A stretch of 64,000 nt of DNA from Burkholderia sp. S171 (GTDB lineage Bacteria; Pseudomonadota; Gammaproteobacteria; Burkholderiales; Burkholderiaceae): positions 55,374-119,373 of the forward strand of contig NZ_LMUF01000041.1 in the NCBI RefSeq assembly GCF_009766085.1, written 5' to 3'. The position numbers and the translations under genes were made by a program. The stretch's first letter is position 1, and each line of letters starts with the position of its first letter. Below the pieces are notes generated by a model. It saw only the letters and a list, made by a program, of their open reading frames with translations, ran no database searches and was not told where the DNA came from. Below are positions 47,379-56,615 of the stretch, piece by piece.

Positions 47379-49340
47379 TTAGTCCTTCTTCACTTCCTTG
47401 AAGTCAGCATCGACAACATCGTCGTGCTGCTCCGGCGCCGCTTGCGCACCGGGGCCGCCTGCTGCGCCCGCTGCACCACCCGCTGCCGCGCCCGCCGCAC
47501 CTTGTGCTGCGGCCATATCGGCGTACATCTTTTCGCCAAGTTTCTGCGACGCCGTTGCCAGCGTTTCGATCTTCGCGTCAATCGCAGCCTTGTCAGCCGT
47601 GCTGCCCTTCAGCGCTTCCTCAAGATCCTTCAACGCCGCTTCGATCTGCTCTTTCTCAGCCGCTTCGATCTTGTCGCCGTATTCAGCCACGGCCTTCTTC
47701 GTGCTGTGCACCAGCGCATCGCCCTGATTGCGCGAGTCGGCCAGTTCACGCAGACGGTGATCTTCTTCAGCGTTCGCTTCGGCGTCCTTTACCATCTTGT
47801 CGATCTCAGCGTCCGACAGACCCGAGTTCGCCTTGATGACGATGCGGTTTTCCTTGCCCGTTGCCTTGTCCTTCGCGCCAACGTGCAAAATCCCGTTCGC
47901 GTCGATGTCAAAGCTCACTTCGATCTGCGGCGTGCCGCGTGATGCCGGCGGAATGCCTTCAAGGTTGAACTCGCCCAGCAGCTTGTTGCCCGCTGCCATT
48001 TCGCGCTCGCCCTGGAACACCTTGATCGTCACGGCGCTCTGGTTGTCATCAGCCGTCGAATACACCTGTGCGTGCTTGGTCGGGATGGTCGTGTTCTTGT
48101 TGATCATCTTGGTCATCACGCCGCCAAGGGTTTCAATACCCAGCGACAACGGCGTCACGTCCAGCAACAGCACGTCTTTCCGGTCACCCGACAGAACCTG
48201 GCCTTGAATCGCAGCGCCAACCGCCACGGCTTCGTCCGGATTCACGTCGCGACGCGGGTCCTTGCCGAAGAATTCCTTAACCTTTTCCTGCACCTTCGGC
48301 ATACGCGTCATACCGCCGACCAGGATGATGTCGTCGATTTCGCCGACCTTCACGCCTGCATCTTTAATAGCGATACGGCACGGTTCCATGGTGCGCTCGA
48401 TCAAATCTTCGACCAGCGACTCAAGCTTCGCACGCGTAATTTTCAGGTTCAAGTGCTTCGGACCCGACGCGTCCGCCGTGATGTACGGCAGGTTGATTTC
48501 GGTCTGGGCGGCCGACGACAACTCGATCTTCGCCTTTTCAGCGGCTTCTTTCAGGCGTTGCAGCGCGAGCACGTCCTTCGACAGATCGACGCCTTGATCC
48601 TTCTTGAACTCACCAATGATGTATTCAATGATGCGCTGGTCAAAATCTTCACCGCCGAGGAACGTGTCGCCGTTCGTGGAGAGCACTTCGAACTGCTTCT
48701 CGCCGTCAACGTCCGCGATCTCGATGATCGATACGTCGAACGTACCGCCGCCCAAGTCGTACACCGCAATCTTGCGGTCACCCTTTTCGTTCTTGTCCAG
48801 ACCAAACGCGAGCGCGGCTGCGGTCGGTTCGTTGATGATGCGCTTCACGTCCAGACCAGCGATACGGCCTGCGTCTTTCGTCGCCTGACGCTGGCTGTCA
48901 TTGAAGTAGGCCGGAACCGTAATGACGGCTTCCGTCACTTCTTCGCCGAGATAGTCTTCAGCGGTCTTCTTCATCTTGCGCAGCACTTCAGCCGAGATTT
49001 GCGGCGGTGCCAGTTTTTGATCGCGAGCTTCAACCCAGGCGTCGCCGTTATCGGCGCGCACGATCTTGTAGGGCATCAGGGCGATGTCCTTTTGCACTTC
49101 CTTTTCGTCGAAACGGCGGCCGATCAGCCGTTTGACTGCGTACAGCGTGTTTCTCGGGTTCGTGACCGACTGACGCTTCGCCGGCGCACCAACGAGAATT
49201 TCGTTGTCGTCCACATAGGCGATGATCGACGGCGTGGTGCGCGTGCCTTCCGCGTTCTCAATCACCTTGACCGTGTTGCCTTCCATGATCGCGACGCACG
49301 AGTTCGTCGTGCCCAGATCGATACCAATGATTCTGCCCAT
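47379..49340 (-). CDS. dnaK: Chaperone protein DnaK (Hsp70)
   Basis: The product has 653 residues from ATG 49340 (MGRIIGIDLGTTNSCVAIMEG); a GTG three codons earlier is in frame but less likely. Hsp70 signatures are present: IGIDLGTTNS, VYDLGGGTFDVSIIE and ILVGGMTRMPKVQEKV. The end VVDADFKEVKKD is the DnaK C-terminal tail that binds substrates and co-factors. The Gly/Ala-rich linker before it is long. It refolds proteins with DnaJ and GrpE. A heat-shock type promoter lies just upstream. Confidence 0.98.
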   Translation of the reverse strand: MGRIIGIDLGTTNSCVAIMEGNTVKVIENAEGTRTTPSIIAYVDDNEILVGAPAKRQSVTNPRNTLYAVKRLIGRRFDEKEVQKDIALMPYKIVRADNGDAWVEARDQKLAPPQISAEVLRKMKKTAEDYLGEEVTEAVITVPAYFNDSQRQATKDAGRIAGLDVKRIINEPTAAALAFGLDKNEKGDRKIAVYDLGGGTFDVSIIEIADVDGEKQFEVLSTNGDTFLGGEDFDQRIIEYIIGEFKKDQGVDLSKDVLALQRLKEAAEKAKIELSSAAQTEINLPYITADASGPKHLNLKITRAKLESLVEDLIERTMEPCRIAIKDAGVKVGEIDDIILVGGMTRMPKVQEKVKEFFGKDPRRDVNPDEAVAVGAAIQGQVLSGDRKDVLLLDVTPLSLGIETLGGVMTKMINKNTTIPTKHAQVYSTADDNQSAVTIKVFQGEREMAAGNKLLGEFNLEGIPPASRGTPQIEVSFDIDANGILHVGAKDKATGKENRIVIKANSGLSDAEIDKMVKDAEANAEEDHRLRELADSRNQGDALVHSTKKAVAEYGDKIEAAEKEQIEAALKDLEEALKGSTADKAAIDAKIETLATASQKLGEKMYADMAAAQGAAGAAAGGAAGAAGGPGAQAAPEQHDDVVDADFKEVKKD

Positions 49341-49446
49341 TTTTATCACTCTCCTGACTTTGATTGCAGCAGGTCCGTTTTTGCGTTTTCGACGTGGTTG
49401 ACACTCGAATCCGCTAGCCGGATGCCCAAAATTTAACCCTGTACGC

Positions 49447-49476
49447 CAAATAAGAGCGTTCGCATCGTTTTCAAGA
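49447..49476 (-). promoter_or_regulatory. Putative sigma-32 promoter of dnaK
   Basis: On the minus strand CTTGAAAA (49475-49468) matches the heat-shock -35. It is followed at a spacing of about 13 by CTTATTT (49454-49448), which partly matches CCCCATTT. It lies about 110 bases before the dnaK start. Confidence 0.55.
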
Positions 49477-49538
49477 CCAAAAACTGACGCTTTCCCGCTT
49501 TTTTTCAGCCGATCTGAAACTTTTTCTGGCTGACCGGC

Positions 49539-49934
49539 TCACACTTTCGCATCGAGCGCCCGGATTTTCTCGCGGGCGGCCGCGACAGCAGCCTCGAATT
49601 GGCCAAGCCCATGCCAGCCGGTTGCTCGTCCAAGGCGCTTGCCGCGGTAGAAGAAAAACCACGTTGGCACGCCATGCAGCATGAAACGGCGGCCGAGATC
49701 ACGATGCTCGTAGACGTTACTGTGAAACCATTTCAGCCCGAGCGCCCGGATCTCGTCCGGCTTGGCGAGCATCGCCTTCTTCGCGATTTCGCAATTGAAG
49801 CACTCGAAACCCCAGAAAAACACGACGGCCAGTTCGTCCGCCGCCGACTGAAGACCGGCGTCGAACGTCTCGGCGCTCAATTCCTGCATGTCGAAAGTGG
49901 CAAACGCGGTGGCGTCGACAGGGATATTGGCCAC
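49539..49934 (-). CDS. Thioredoxin-family protein
   Basis: The product has 131 residues. It has a thioredoxin-like fold with the active site FWGFECFNCEIAK (CFNC instead of CGPC), the cis-Pro region HGVPTWFFFYRGKRLGRATGW and no signal peptide, so it should be cytoplasmic. It lies between grpE and dnaK on the same strand, 26 bases after grpE, which suggests a role in protein quality control under stress. The substrate is unknown. Confidence 0.88.
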   Translation of the reverse strand: MANIPVDATAFATFDMQELSAETFDAGLQSAADELAVVFFWGFECFNCEIAKKAMLAKPDEIRALGLKWFHSNVYEHRDLGRRFMLHGVPTWFFFYRGKRLGRATGWHGLGQFEAAVAAAREKIRALDAKV

Positions 49935-49960
49935 AGCAGCCGCGCCTTTGGCCGAAACGC

Positions 49961-50542
49961 TTATTTCGGCGCAGCGACGGTGACCAGTGCCGGACGCAAA
50001 ACGCGGTCCGCGATCACATAGCCCTTTTGCAACACCGAAACCACCGTGTTCGCGTCCTGCTCGGCCGGCACCATCGAAATAGCCTGATGGCGATGCGGAT
50101 CAAATTTCTCGCCAACCGGATTCACCTCGACCACACGGCCCTTTTCGAGCGCGGCGGTCAGCTGGCGCAGCGTCAGCTCAACGCCTTCGCGAACTTTTGC
50201 CAGGTCGGTAGAGGAATGCGTCAGCGCGGCTTCCAGGCTGTCGAGCACCGGCAGCAGGTTCTCCGCGAAATTTTCGATCGCGAATTTATGCGCCTTCTGC
50301 ACATCTTCCTGCGCCCGGCGCCGCACATTTTCGGTCTCGGCCTTCGCGCGCAAGAACTCTTCTTGCAACGATGCTGCCTTCGCTTGCGCTTCGGCGAGCA
50401 ATGCCTCGGTTTCGTTTGTGTCGACAGTGTCCGGGAAGGAAGCTCCGTCTGGCGTGCCGGGTTGCTGGATAGTTTGAGCCGCCGCGGAATTGTCGGCGGG
50501 CGCGGGGTTCTGGCTCGCTGAATTATCTTGCGTGTTTTCCAT
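49961..50542 (-). CDS. grpE: Nucleotide exchange factor GrpE
   Basis: The product has 193 residues from MENTQDNSASQNPAPADNSAA; the open frame upstream is not family sequence. After a disordered N-terminus comes the long coiled coil (LLAEAQAKAASLQEEFLRAKAETENVRRRA) and the family signature FDPHRHQAISMVPAEQDANTVVSVLQKGYVIADRVLRPALV. It releases ADP from DnaK and works as a thermosensor. It is the first gene of the grpE-trx-dnaK-dnaJ run and has its own heat-shock promoter candidate. Confidence 0.96.
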   Translation of the reverse strand: MENTQDNSASQNPAPADNSAAAQTIQQPGTPDGASFPDTVDTNETEALLAEAQAKAASLQEEFLRAKAETENVRRRAQEDVQKAHKFAIENFAENLLPVLDSLEAALTHSSTDLAKVREGVELTLRQLTAALEKGRVVEVNPVGEKFDPHRHQAISMVPAEQDANTVVSVLQKGYVIADRVLRPALVTVAAPK

Positions 50543-50719
50543 GTCGCTTGAGATTTTGCTATGGGTGAAAACGGATGAAATCGAACGCAACGTTGCGGTT
50601 TCGGCCCATCGAAAAGCTGCCGATGATAACCGCCAACTCAACGTTGCAAAAACACAACTGTATGAACTGCGGACAGTGCGAGTAAAGCGAGGGACATCCT
50701 GCGTTCGTCCTAAGAAACC

Positions 50720-50748
50720 CATCTGAGGCTCAGATGAGCGTTTTCAAG
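50720..50748 (-). promoter_or_regulatory. Putative sigma-32 promoter of grpE overlapping a perfect palindrome
   Basis: On the minus strand CTTGAAAA (50748-50741) is a good heat-shock -35. CCTCAGAT (50728-50721), about 12-13 bases further on, is a weak -10. The palindrome CATCTGAG-G-CTCAGATG (50720-50736) is perfect and covers the spacer and -10. It could be an operator. This lies about 180 bases before the grpE start. Confidence 0.5.
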
Positions 50749-50997
50749 GGGTTGCACGTGCTTTCCGGGGCTAATTCTAGGCTGCAGAAATGACCGGTTA
50801 CAACCATTTTGGGCCTGTCATCAGATTCAGATTGAGCCGGTTGACTTGGTCGCCTACACTTCGAACATGTCTTCGAAAGCTCTAGTTAACCCTAATCTTA
50901 CGAATGCCCGAATCCAAGTCTTTTAATCGCTAAAGCTTGCTTCAAGTCAGCTCTAGCGCCCGATTTTAGAGCTGTTGAGTTGTTACAGGGGGTGCCC

Positions 50998-51159
50998 ATG
51001 AAACTGACCTTTGCTATTGCGATAGTCGCATTGGTACTCGTTGGCGGCACCACGACCATTTGCATGTCCGGCGCGGTCAACGACCACACCACGGAATACG
51101 GTGGCGTCTCGGCCACCATGGAACACTTTTTCAGTCCGAGCCTGAAAGTTTGTCGATAA
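50998..51159 (+). CDS. Small predicted membrane or secreted protein, 53 residues
   Basis: This ORF is very short. It starts at ATG 50998 with a strong AGGGGGT Shine-Dalgarno about 5 bases before. It encodes MKLTFAIAIVALVLVGG, a single hydrophobic helix or signal peptide, then a short polar tail with two Cys (TICMSGAV..., ...SLKVCR). GC-rich third positions fit a real gene. It converges with hslR and overlaps its 3' end by 29 bases. I do not recognise a family. The 255 bases before it hold no other gene. Confidence 0.55.
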   Translation: MKLTFAIAIVALVLVGGTTTICMSGAVNDHTTEYGGVSATMEHFFSPSLKVCR

Positions 51160-51538
51160 TGCGGCGGTCGCGCTTGGTCGGGCGGCCCTGCAATGCGGCT
51201 GCCGGCTCACGATACGTCTTCCTCCGCTCGTTCTCCGCCACGCGTTTTTCCCGTCCAGTGTCCGTTTCAGCGTAAAGCGTCTGTGCAATGGGCGCAGGAC
51301 CGCGTACTTCGCAAATTCCCAGTACGTTCACCTGCCAAAGCACGTGTTCAATCTCGATTTCCACGAGATCGCCAACACGCACATCTTTGGACGGCTTCAC
51401 GTTCGCGCCGCCAATTCGCACACGGCCCTTCTCGACAGCGTCGCCAGCCAGTGAGCGCGTTTTGAAAAAGCGCGCTGCCCACAGCCATTTATCGATACGA
51501 AGGCGCGCGCCGGCGTCGGTTGAGATCTGGTAGTTCAT
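51131..51538 (-). CDS. hslR: Heat shock protein 15-like RNA-binding S4 protein
   Basis: The product has 135 residues. The S4 domain opens LRIDKWLWAARFFKTRSLAGDAVEKGRVRIGG, as in HslR (Hsp15), followed by a basic tail. In E. coli, Hsp15 binds 50S subunits that carry stuck nascent chains and helps recycle them. It lies 9 bases after hemH on the same strand, next to heat-shock genes. Confidence 0.92.
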   Translation of the reverse strand: MNYQISTDAGARLRIDKWLWAARFFKTRSLAGDAVEKGRVRIGGANVKPSKDVRVGDLVEIEIEHVLWQVNVLGICEVRGPAPIAQTLYAETDTGREKRVAENERRKTYREPAAALQGRPTKRDRRIIDKLSGSD

Positions 51539-51547
51539 TAGCTCGGT

Positions 51548-52615
51548 CTATGCAGCTGCGCTCAGCGTTTGCGGCGCTTGCACCGGCCAGCCCTGCAGGT
51601 GCTGCGCGACAATTTCGCCCAGCGCCTTGATCCAGGCCGGCGATGCGTTCAGGCAGGGAATCCGGTGAAACTCCTTGCCGCCAGCGTGCAGGAATTCATC
51701 GCGCACTTCAATGCCGATTTCCTCAATGGTTTCCAGGCAATCCGACGTAAAACCAGGGCAAAACACGTCCACCCGCTTCACGCCCGCCGCGCCAAGTTCG
51801 GCGAGCGAGGGCGCGGTATAAGGCTGCAGCCATTCCGCCTTGCCAAAACGCGACTGGAATGTCACCCGGCATTCGACCGGCGACAACCCGAGCGCCGCCA
51901 TGAGCAACGAGCCCGTCTGTTGACACTGATCATGATACGGATCGCCAAGATCCATGGTGCGCTTTGGCACGCCGTGGAAGCTCAGCACCAGCCGGTCGCC
52001 CGCCGCGAAGTCCGGCTGGCCGTGATGCCGCCAATAGTCGCGAACCTGCTCGACCAGTGCGCCAATATAGGCCGGATGATCGGCGTACTGCCGGATAGTG
52101 CGCAGCTCCGGCTGATTGCGTACGCGCCGGAGGGCGTTGAACGCGTCGTCGAACGCGGTGGCCGTGGTCGACGACGAATATTGCGGATACATGGGCACGA
52201 GCAGCACGCGCTCGGCGCCTTCCAGCTTGAGCTGATTCATCATGGCCGGAATGCCGGGCGTCCCGTAGCGCATGGCGTAGTCAACGATCACGTGATAGTC
52301 GTTCACCACGAATAAACGCCGCAACCCTTCCACCTGCTTTTCCGTATTGACCCGCAGCGGCGAGCCTTCGGGTAGCCATACCTGGGCATATTTCTTCGCG
52401 GACGCCTTGCCGCGGAACGGCAGGATGGCCAGGCGCAGGATCACTTGCCACGCGAGCGCAGGAATTTCCACCACGCGCGGGTCCGACAAAAACTGCGCGA
52501 GGTACTTGCGCACGGCCTTGGGCGTGGGCGCGTCCGGCGTGCCGAGATTGATCAGCAGCACCGCAACGCGATGCGAAGCGGAAGGCTGCGAAGGCAACTC
52601 GAGGTCGTAGCGCAT
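51548..52615 (-). CDS. hemH: Ferrochelatase
   Basis: The product has 355 residues. It has AVLLINLGTPDAPTPKAVRKYLAQFLSDPRVVEIP, MRYGTPGIPAMMNQLKLEGAERVLLVPMYPQYSSSTTA and the catalytic-His region LVLSFHGVPKRTMDLGDPYHDQC, plus VFCPGFTSDCLETIEEI. It inserts Fe2+ into protoporphyrin IX to make heme. It follows hrcA by 194 bases on the same strand. Confidence 0.96.
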   Translation of the reverse strand: MRYDLELPSQPSASHRVAVLLINLGTPDAPTPKAVRKYLAQFLSDPRVVEIPALAWQVILRLAILPFRGKASAKKYAQVWLPEGSPLRVNTEKQVEGLRRLFVVNDYHVIVDYAMRYGTPGIPAMMNQLKLEGAERVLLVPMYPQYSSSTTATAFDDAFNALRRVRNQPELRTIRQYADHPAYIGALVEQVRDYWRHHGQPDFAAGDRLVLSFHGVPKRTMDLGDPYHDQCQQTGSLLMAALGLSPVECRVTFQSRFGKAEWLQPYTAPSLAELGAAGVKRVDVFCPGFTSDCLETIEEIGIEVRDEFLHAGGKEFHRIPCLNASPAWIKALGEIVAQHLQGWPVQAPQTLSAAA

Positions 52616-52809
52616 AAAGGAAAGAGGCTGCGAAGCCCATGTAAGTAGTGAAACCCATTATAGCGGCGGGTTTCGGAACGCAACATCGGCCGAACGGCCG
52701 AGTGGTGCATGGGGCTGCGGCAAGGCAAGATGGGTTGTCCGCCGGAGGGATCCGCAGCATTTTGCGGGCCGGAGCGCACCGGCAGACGGCTTATTGAACG
52801 CTTATTGCA

Positions 52810-53829
52810 CTATTGTTGGCTACTGAGCGAGAGGGAGAGCAAGCGCGCGGTGATATCCACAATGGGAATCACGCGGTTGTACGCCATCCGCGTGGGTCCG
52901 ATCACGCCCAGCGTGCCCACGATCTTTCCGTTCACTTCATAGGGCGCGGTTACCACGCTCATTTCCTCGATCGGCACGAGATTCGACTCGCCGCCGATAA
53001 ATATCTGCACGCCTTGCGCGTGGCTCGAGACATCGAGTAATTGAAGGAGACTTGTCTTTTGGTCGAACACGTCAAAGAGCTTGCGCAGCCGCGCCATGTC
53101 GGAGGAAAGATCCGCCACTTCCAGCAAGTTGCGCTCGCCGGAAATCAGCAGGGTGTCGCCTTGATCCGTTTCGTCAACGCTCGCGGCCACCGCTGCCTGC
53201 ATCAACGAGGTCATGTCGCCGCGCAACGCATCGATTTCCTCGCGCAGTCGGCGGCGTACTTCGTTGAAGGACAAACCGGCGAAGTTGGCGTTGATATAGT
53301 TCGACGCCTCGGTGAGCTGCGACGGCGAATAGTCGCGCTGGGTCGCCATGATGCGGTTCTGCACGTCGCCTTCCGGCGTCACGATGATCAGCAGGATGCG
53401 TTTATCAGACAGGCGCATGAACTCGATCTGCTTGAACATGTGGCTGCGGCGCGGCGTGAGAATGACGCCAGCGAACTGCGACAGGCTCGACAGCACGCTC
53501 GCCGCGGCGGCCACGATCTTCGCCGGCTCGCCGCCCTGCAGCTTGATCTTGACGGCGGAGGTCATGGCTTCGTCGTCGGTGGTTTCGACGGTGAGCATGG
53601 TGTCCACGAAGAGCCGGTAGCCACGCGGCGTGGGAATCCGCCCCGCGGACGTATGCGGGCTCACCACCAGCCCGAGGTCTTCCAGGTCCGACATGACGTT
53701 GCGGATAGTGGCTGGGCTGAGCTCGAGTCCAGAGTAACGCGACAGCGTGCGGGAACCGACCGGCTGACCTTCGGCGATATAGCGCTCGATCAGCGTCTTG
53801 AGGAGGGTCTGGGCACGTGGGTCTAGCAT
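52810..53829 (-). CDS. hrcA: Heat-inducible transcription repressor HrcA
   Basis: The product has 339 residues. It has the winged-helix N-terminus (LDPRAQTLLKTLIERYIAEGQPVGSRTLSRYSGLELSPATIRNVMSDLEDLGLV) and a C-terminal GAF-like dimerisation region (LLISGERNLLEVADLSSDMARLRKLFDVF). It binds CIRCE operators (GAGTGCTAA type) before groESL or dnaK in many bacteria. I found no CIRCE near dnaK, dnaJ or grpE here, so its targets are probably elsewhere. It is divergent from nadK. Confidence 0.96.
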   Translation of the reverse strand: MLDPRAQTLLKTLIERYIAEGQPVGSRTLSRYSGLELSPATIRNVMSDLEDLGLVVSPHTSAGRIPTPRGYRLFVDTMLTVETTDDEAMTSAVKIKLQGGEPAKIVAAAASVLSSLSQFAGVILTPRRSHMFKQIEFMRLSDKRILLIIVTPEGDVQNRIMATQRDYSPSQLTEASNYINANFAGLSFNEVRRRLREEIDALRGDMTSLMQAAVAASVDETDQGDTLLISGERNLLEVADLSSDMARLRKLFDVFDQKTSLLQLLDVSSHAQGVQIFIGGESNLVPIEEMSVVTAPYEVNGKIVGTLGVIGPTRMAYNRVIPIVDITARLLSLSLSSQQ

Positions 53830-54049
53830 CGGGAAATTTTAGCTCAACGTGTAAGGAAACAGCGAGCGAAGCCAATATAGCGACGACGATTGACGTTATT
53901 TTGTCATTCACCCGTCATTAATTCATGATCCGCACCATTCTAACGACAATTCCCCGTCACGCCCGGGCTTAGCGTATACACACAACGCGTAGGCGCCGCG
54001 GACGTGGCGCGCGGTTCTTTTCGACACTCACCTATGGTGTAATGCCGGC

Positions 54050-54952
54050 ATGGAAATTGGTACCCAATTCAAGACTGTCGCGCTCGTGGGGCGCAACAAT
54101 ACACCCGGCATCAGGGAGCCGCTGACGGCGCTCGCCGCGTGCATTTTGAAACGCGGCTTTGACGTCGTGTTCGAAGCGGAAACGGCGCATGACGTCGGCG
54201 TGACCGACTATCCCGCATTAACCGCGCCGGAAATTGGCGCGCGCGCGGACGTGGCGGTCGTGCTCGGCGGCGACGGCACCATGCTTGGTATTGGCCGACA
54301 GCTTGCGCCGTATCGCACACCGCTGATCGGCGTTAATCACGGGCGGCTCGGTTTCATCACGGACATCACGCTGGCCGAAATGCAGGAGCTGGTGCCGCAA
54401 ATGCTCGCTGGCAGCTTCGAGCGCGAAGAGCGGACCTTGCTGGAAGCACGCATTGTCCGGGACGGCCGGCCGATCTATCACGCGCTGGCGTTCAATGACG
54501 TCGTGGTGAATCGGAGCGGCTTCTCGGGCATGGCGGAACTGCGCGTGTCGGTGGACGGGCGTTTCATGTACAACCAGCGCTCGGACGGCCTGATTGTTGC
54601 CACGCCCACGGGGTCTACCGCGTACGCGCTCTCCTCGTCCGGACCGATCCTGCATCCGCAATTGCAGGGTTTTGTACTCGTACCCATCGCGCCGCATTCG
54701 CTGTCGAATCGTCCCATTGTTCTGCCCGACGACTCGCAGGTGGATATCCAGATTATTGGCGGGCGCGACGTGAACGTGAATTTCGACATGCAGTCATTTA
54801 CCGCGGTCGAACTGAACGACACCATTGAAGTGCGGCGTTCGCGCCATACCGTGCCGGTATTGCATCCGGTCGGCTATAGCCATTACGCCACGCTGCGCAA
54901 GAAGCTGCACTGGAACGAATATCCCTCGCACGAAGACGCCACGAAACTATAA
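54050..54952 (+). CDS. nadK: NAD kinase
   Basis: The product has 300 residues. It has the kinase motif VVLGGDGTMLGIGRQL and then GVNHGRLGFITDI, followed by RSDGLIVATPTGSTAYALSSSGPILHP, typical of NadK. It makes NADP from NAD and ATP. It is divergent from hrcA (220 bases between) and followed 7 bases later by recN, an arrangement conserved across beta-proteobacteria. Confidence 0.97.
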   Translation: MEIGTQFKTVALVGRNNTPGIREPLTALAACILKRGFDVVFEAETAHDVGVTDYPALTAPEIGARADVAVVLGGDGTMLGIGRQLAPYRTPLIGVNHGRLGFITDITLAEMQELVPQMLAGSFEREERTLLEARIVRDGRPIYHALAFNDVVVNRSGFSGMAELRVSVDGRFMYNQRSDGLIVATPTGSTAYALSSSGPILHPQLQGFVLVPIAPHSLSNRPIVLPDDSQVDIQIIGGRDVNVNFDMQSFTAVELNDTIEVRRSRHTVPVLHPVGYSHYATLRKKLHWNEYPSHEDATKL

Positions 54953-54959
54953 GACGCCC

Positions 54960-56615
54960 ATGCTCCGTCATCTCTCGATTCGCGACTTCGTGATTGTCGC
55001 CGCGCTAGACCTCGAGTTCGAGCGCGGCTTCACCGTATTCTCAGGCGAAACGGGCGCCGGCAAATCGATTCTCATCGATGCCCTCGCGCTCACGCTCGGG
55101 GCGCGCGCCGACGCCAGCATCGTGCGAACCGGCGAAGCGCGGGCCGATATCACCGCCGAGTTTTCGACCCACGCGCAAGTCTCGCGCTGGCTGGACGAGC
55201 ACGCGCTGGCTGTCGGTGACGCCGACACGGTCATGCTGCGCCGGGTTGTTGATTCCAGCGGACGTTCGCGGGCGTTTATCAACGGCACGCCGGCTACGCT
55301 TGTGCAATTGCGTGAACTGAGCGAAATGCTGGTCGATATCCACGGCCAGCACGCGCATCAATTGCTGATGCGCCCGGACGCCCAGCGCGAACTCTTCGAT
55401 ACCCACGCGGGTCTTCTCGACTCGGCACAGAAAGTAGCGCGGGCGCATCGGGTCTGGCGCGACGCAACGCACGCGGTGGAACTCGCGCAGAACCGCGATC
55501 GCGAGTTGCAACTGGAACGCGAGCGTCTGGCATGGCAGTTGAACGAACTCGACAAACTTGCGCCGCAACCGGGCGAGTGGGAAGACGTGAGCGCCGAGCA
55601 TCATCGGTTGTCGCATTCGGCGAGTTTGATCGACGGTGTGCAGGGCGCGCTGAACGCGTTGTCCGAGTCCGACGAAGCCATGATCACGCAGCTTTCCGCG
55701 ATCGTTTCGAAGCTGCGCAGTCTTGTCGATATCGACCCTGCGCTGGCTGACGTGCTGGCTTCGCTCGAACCTGCCGAAATTCAATTGCAGGAAGCGTCGT
55801 ATTCGCTCTCGCACTACGCGCAGCGGCTCGAGCTTGACCCGAACCGCTTGGCGCAAGTCGAGCATCGGATGGAACAACTGCATTCGGCCGCACGCAAGTT
55901 CCGCATGCAGCCCGAGGCGCTGCCCGAGGAGCACGCCGAACGGCGCAGACAGCTGGCAGCGCTCGATGCCGCCGCTGATCTCGATGCACTGCGCGCGGCG
56001 GTTGCCAAGGCCAAAGAGGTTTATCTGGCCGATGCGACGGTGTTGTCGAAGGCGCGCACGAAAGCCGCGAAGTCGCTTGGCAAGGCAGTCACCAAGGGCA
56101 TGCAGGAATTATCGATGGCAGGCGGAAGCTTTGAAGTCGCGCTCGTACCGCTCGCGGAGGGCGGTGCAAACGGGCTTGAGCAGATCGAATTCCGGGTGGC
56201 CGGGCATGCGGGCGTGACGTTGCGGCCGTTGGCGAAGGTCGCGTCCGGCGGCGAACTCGCGCGGATCAGTCTGGCGTTGGCGGTGATTGCAAGCACGGCG
56301 AGCCCGACCCCCACGTTGATCTTTGATGAAGTGGATACGGGGATTGGCGGTGGGGTCGCGGAAGTTGTAGGACGTTTGCTGCATCAACTCGGCCGCGACC
56401 GGCAGGTGTTGTGCGTCACGCATTTGCCGCAAGTCGCGGCACGTGGTGATCACCACTTCCAGGTGGCGAAGGCCGGAGACTCAGCGGGGGGAACGGTCAG
56501 CACCGTTACGCCGCTGGATAAATCAAAGCGCGTTGAGGAAGTCGCGCGCATGCTGGGCGGCCTCGAAATCACGGCCACCACGCGCAAGCATGCGAAGGAA
56601 ATGCTGGCGGCGTGA
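54960..56615 (+). CDS. recN: DNA repair protein RecN
   Basis: The product has 551 residues from MLRHLSIRDFVIVAALDLEFERGFTVFSGETGAGKS, including Walker A. The upstream open frame overlaps nadK and is not family sequence. There is a long coiled coil in the middle, and the C-terminal ABC half has VASGGELARISLALAVIA (signature) and PTLIFDEVDTGIGGGVAEVVG (Walker B). It is an SMC-like ATPase that helps hold DNA ends in double-strand break repair. Confidence 0.97.
   Translation: MLRHLSIRDFVIVAALDLEFERGFTVFSGETGAGKSILIDALALTLGARADASIVRTGEARADITAEFSTHAQVSRWLDEHALAVGDADTVMLRRVVDSSGRSRAFINGTPATLVQLRELSEMLVDIHGQHAHQLLMRPDAQRELFDTHAGLLDSAQKVARAHRVWRDATHAVELAQNRDRELQLERERLAWQLNELDKLAPQPGEWEDVSAEHHRLSHSASLIDGVQGALNALSESDEAMITQLSAIVSKLRSLVDIDPALADVLASLEPAEIQLQEASYSLSHYAQRLELDPNRLAQVEHRMEQLHSAARKFRMQPEALPEEHAERRRQLAALDAAADLDALRAAVAKAKEVYLADATVLSKARTKAAKSLGKAVTKGMQELSMAGGSFEVALVPLAEGGANGLEQIEFRVAGHAGVTLRPLAKVASGGELARISLALAVIASTASPTPTLIFDEVDTGIGGGVAEVVGRLLHQLGRDRQVLCVTHLPQVAARGDHHFQVAKAGDSAGGTVSTVTPLDKSKRVEEVARMLGGLEITATTRKHAKEMLAA

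Noticed and set aside
48072..49436. Long plus-strand ORF (454 codons) across dnaK
   Set aside because: It is antisense to dnaK, whose Hsp70 motifs are unmistakable. Long antisense ORFs are common in GC-rich DNA.
50543..54049. CIRCE operator for HrcA
   Set aside because: No GAGTGCTAA/TTAGCACTC-type pair was found near hrcA, grpE, dnaK or dnaJ.
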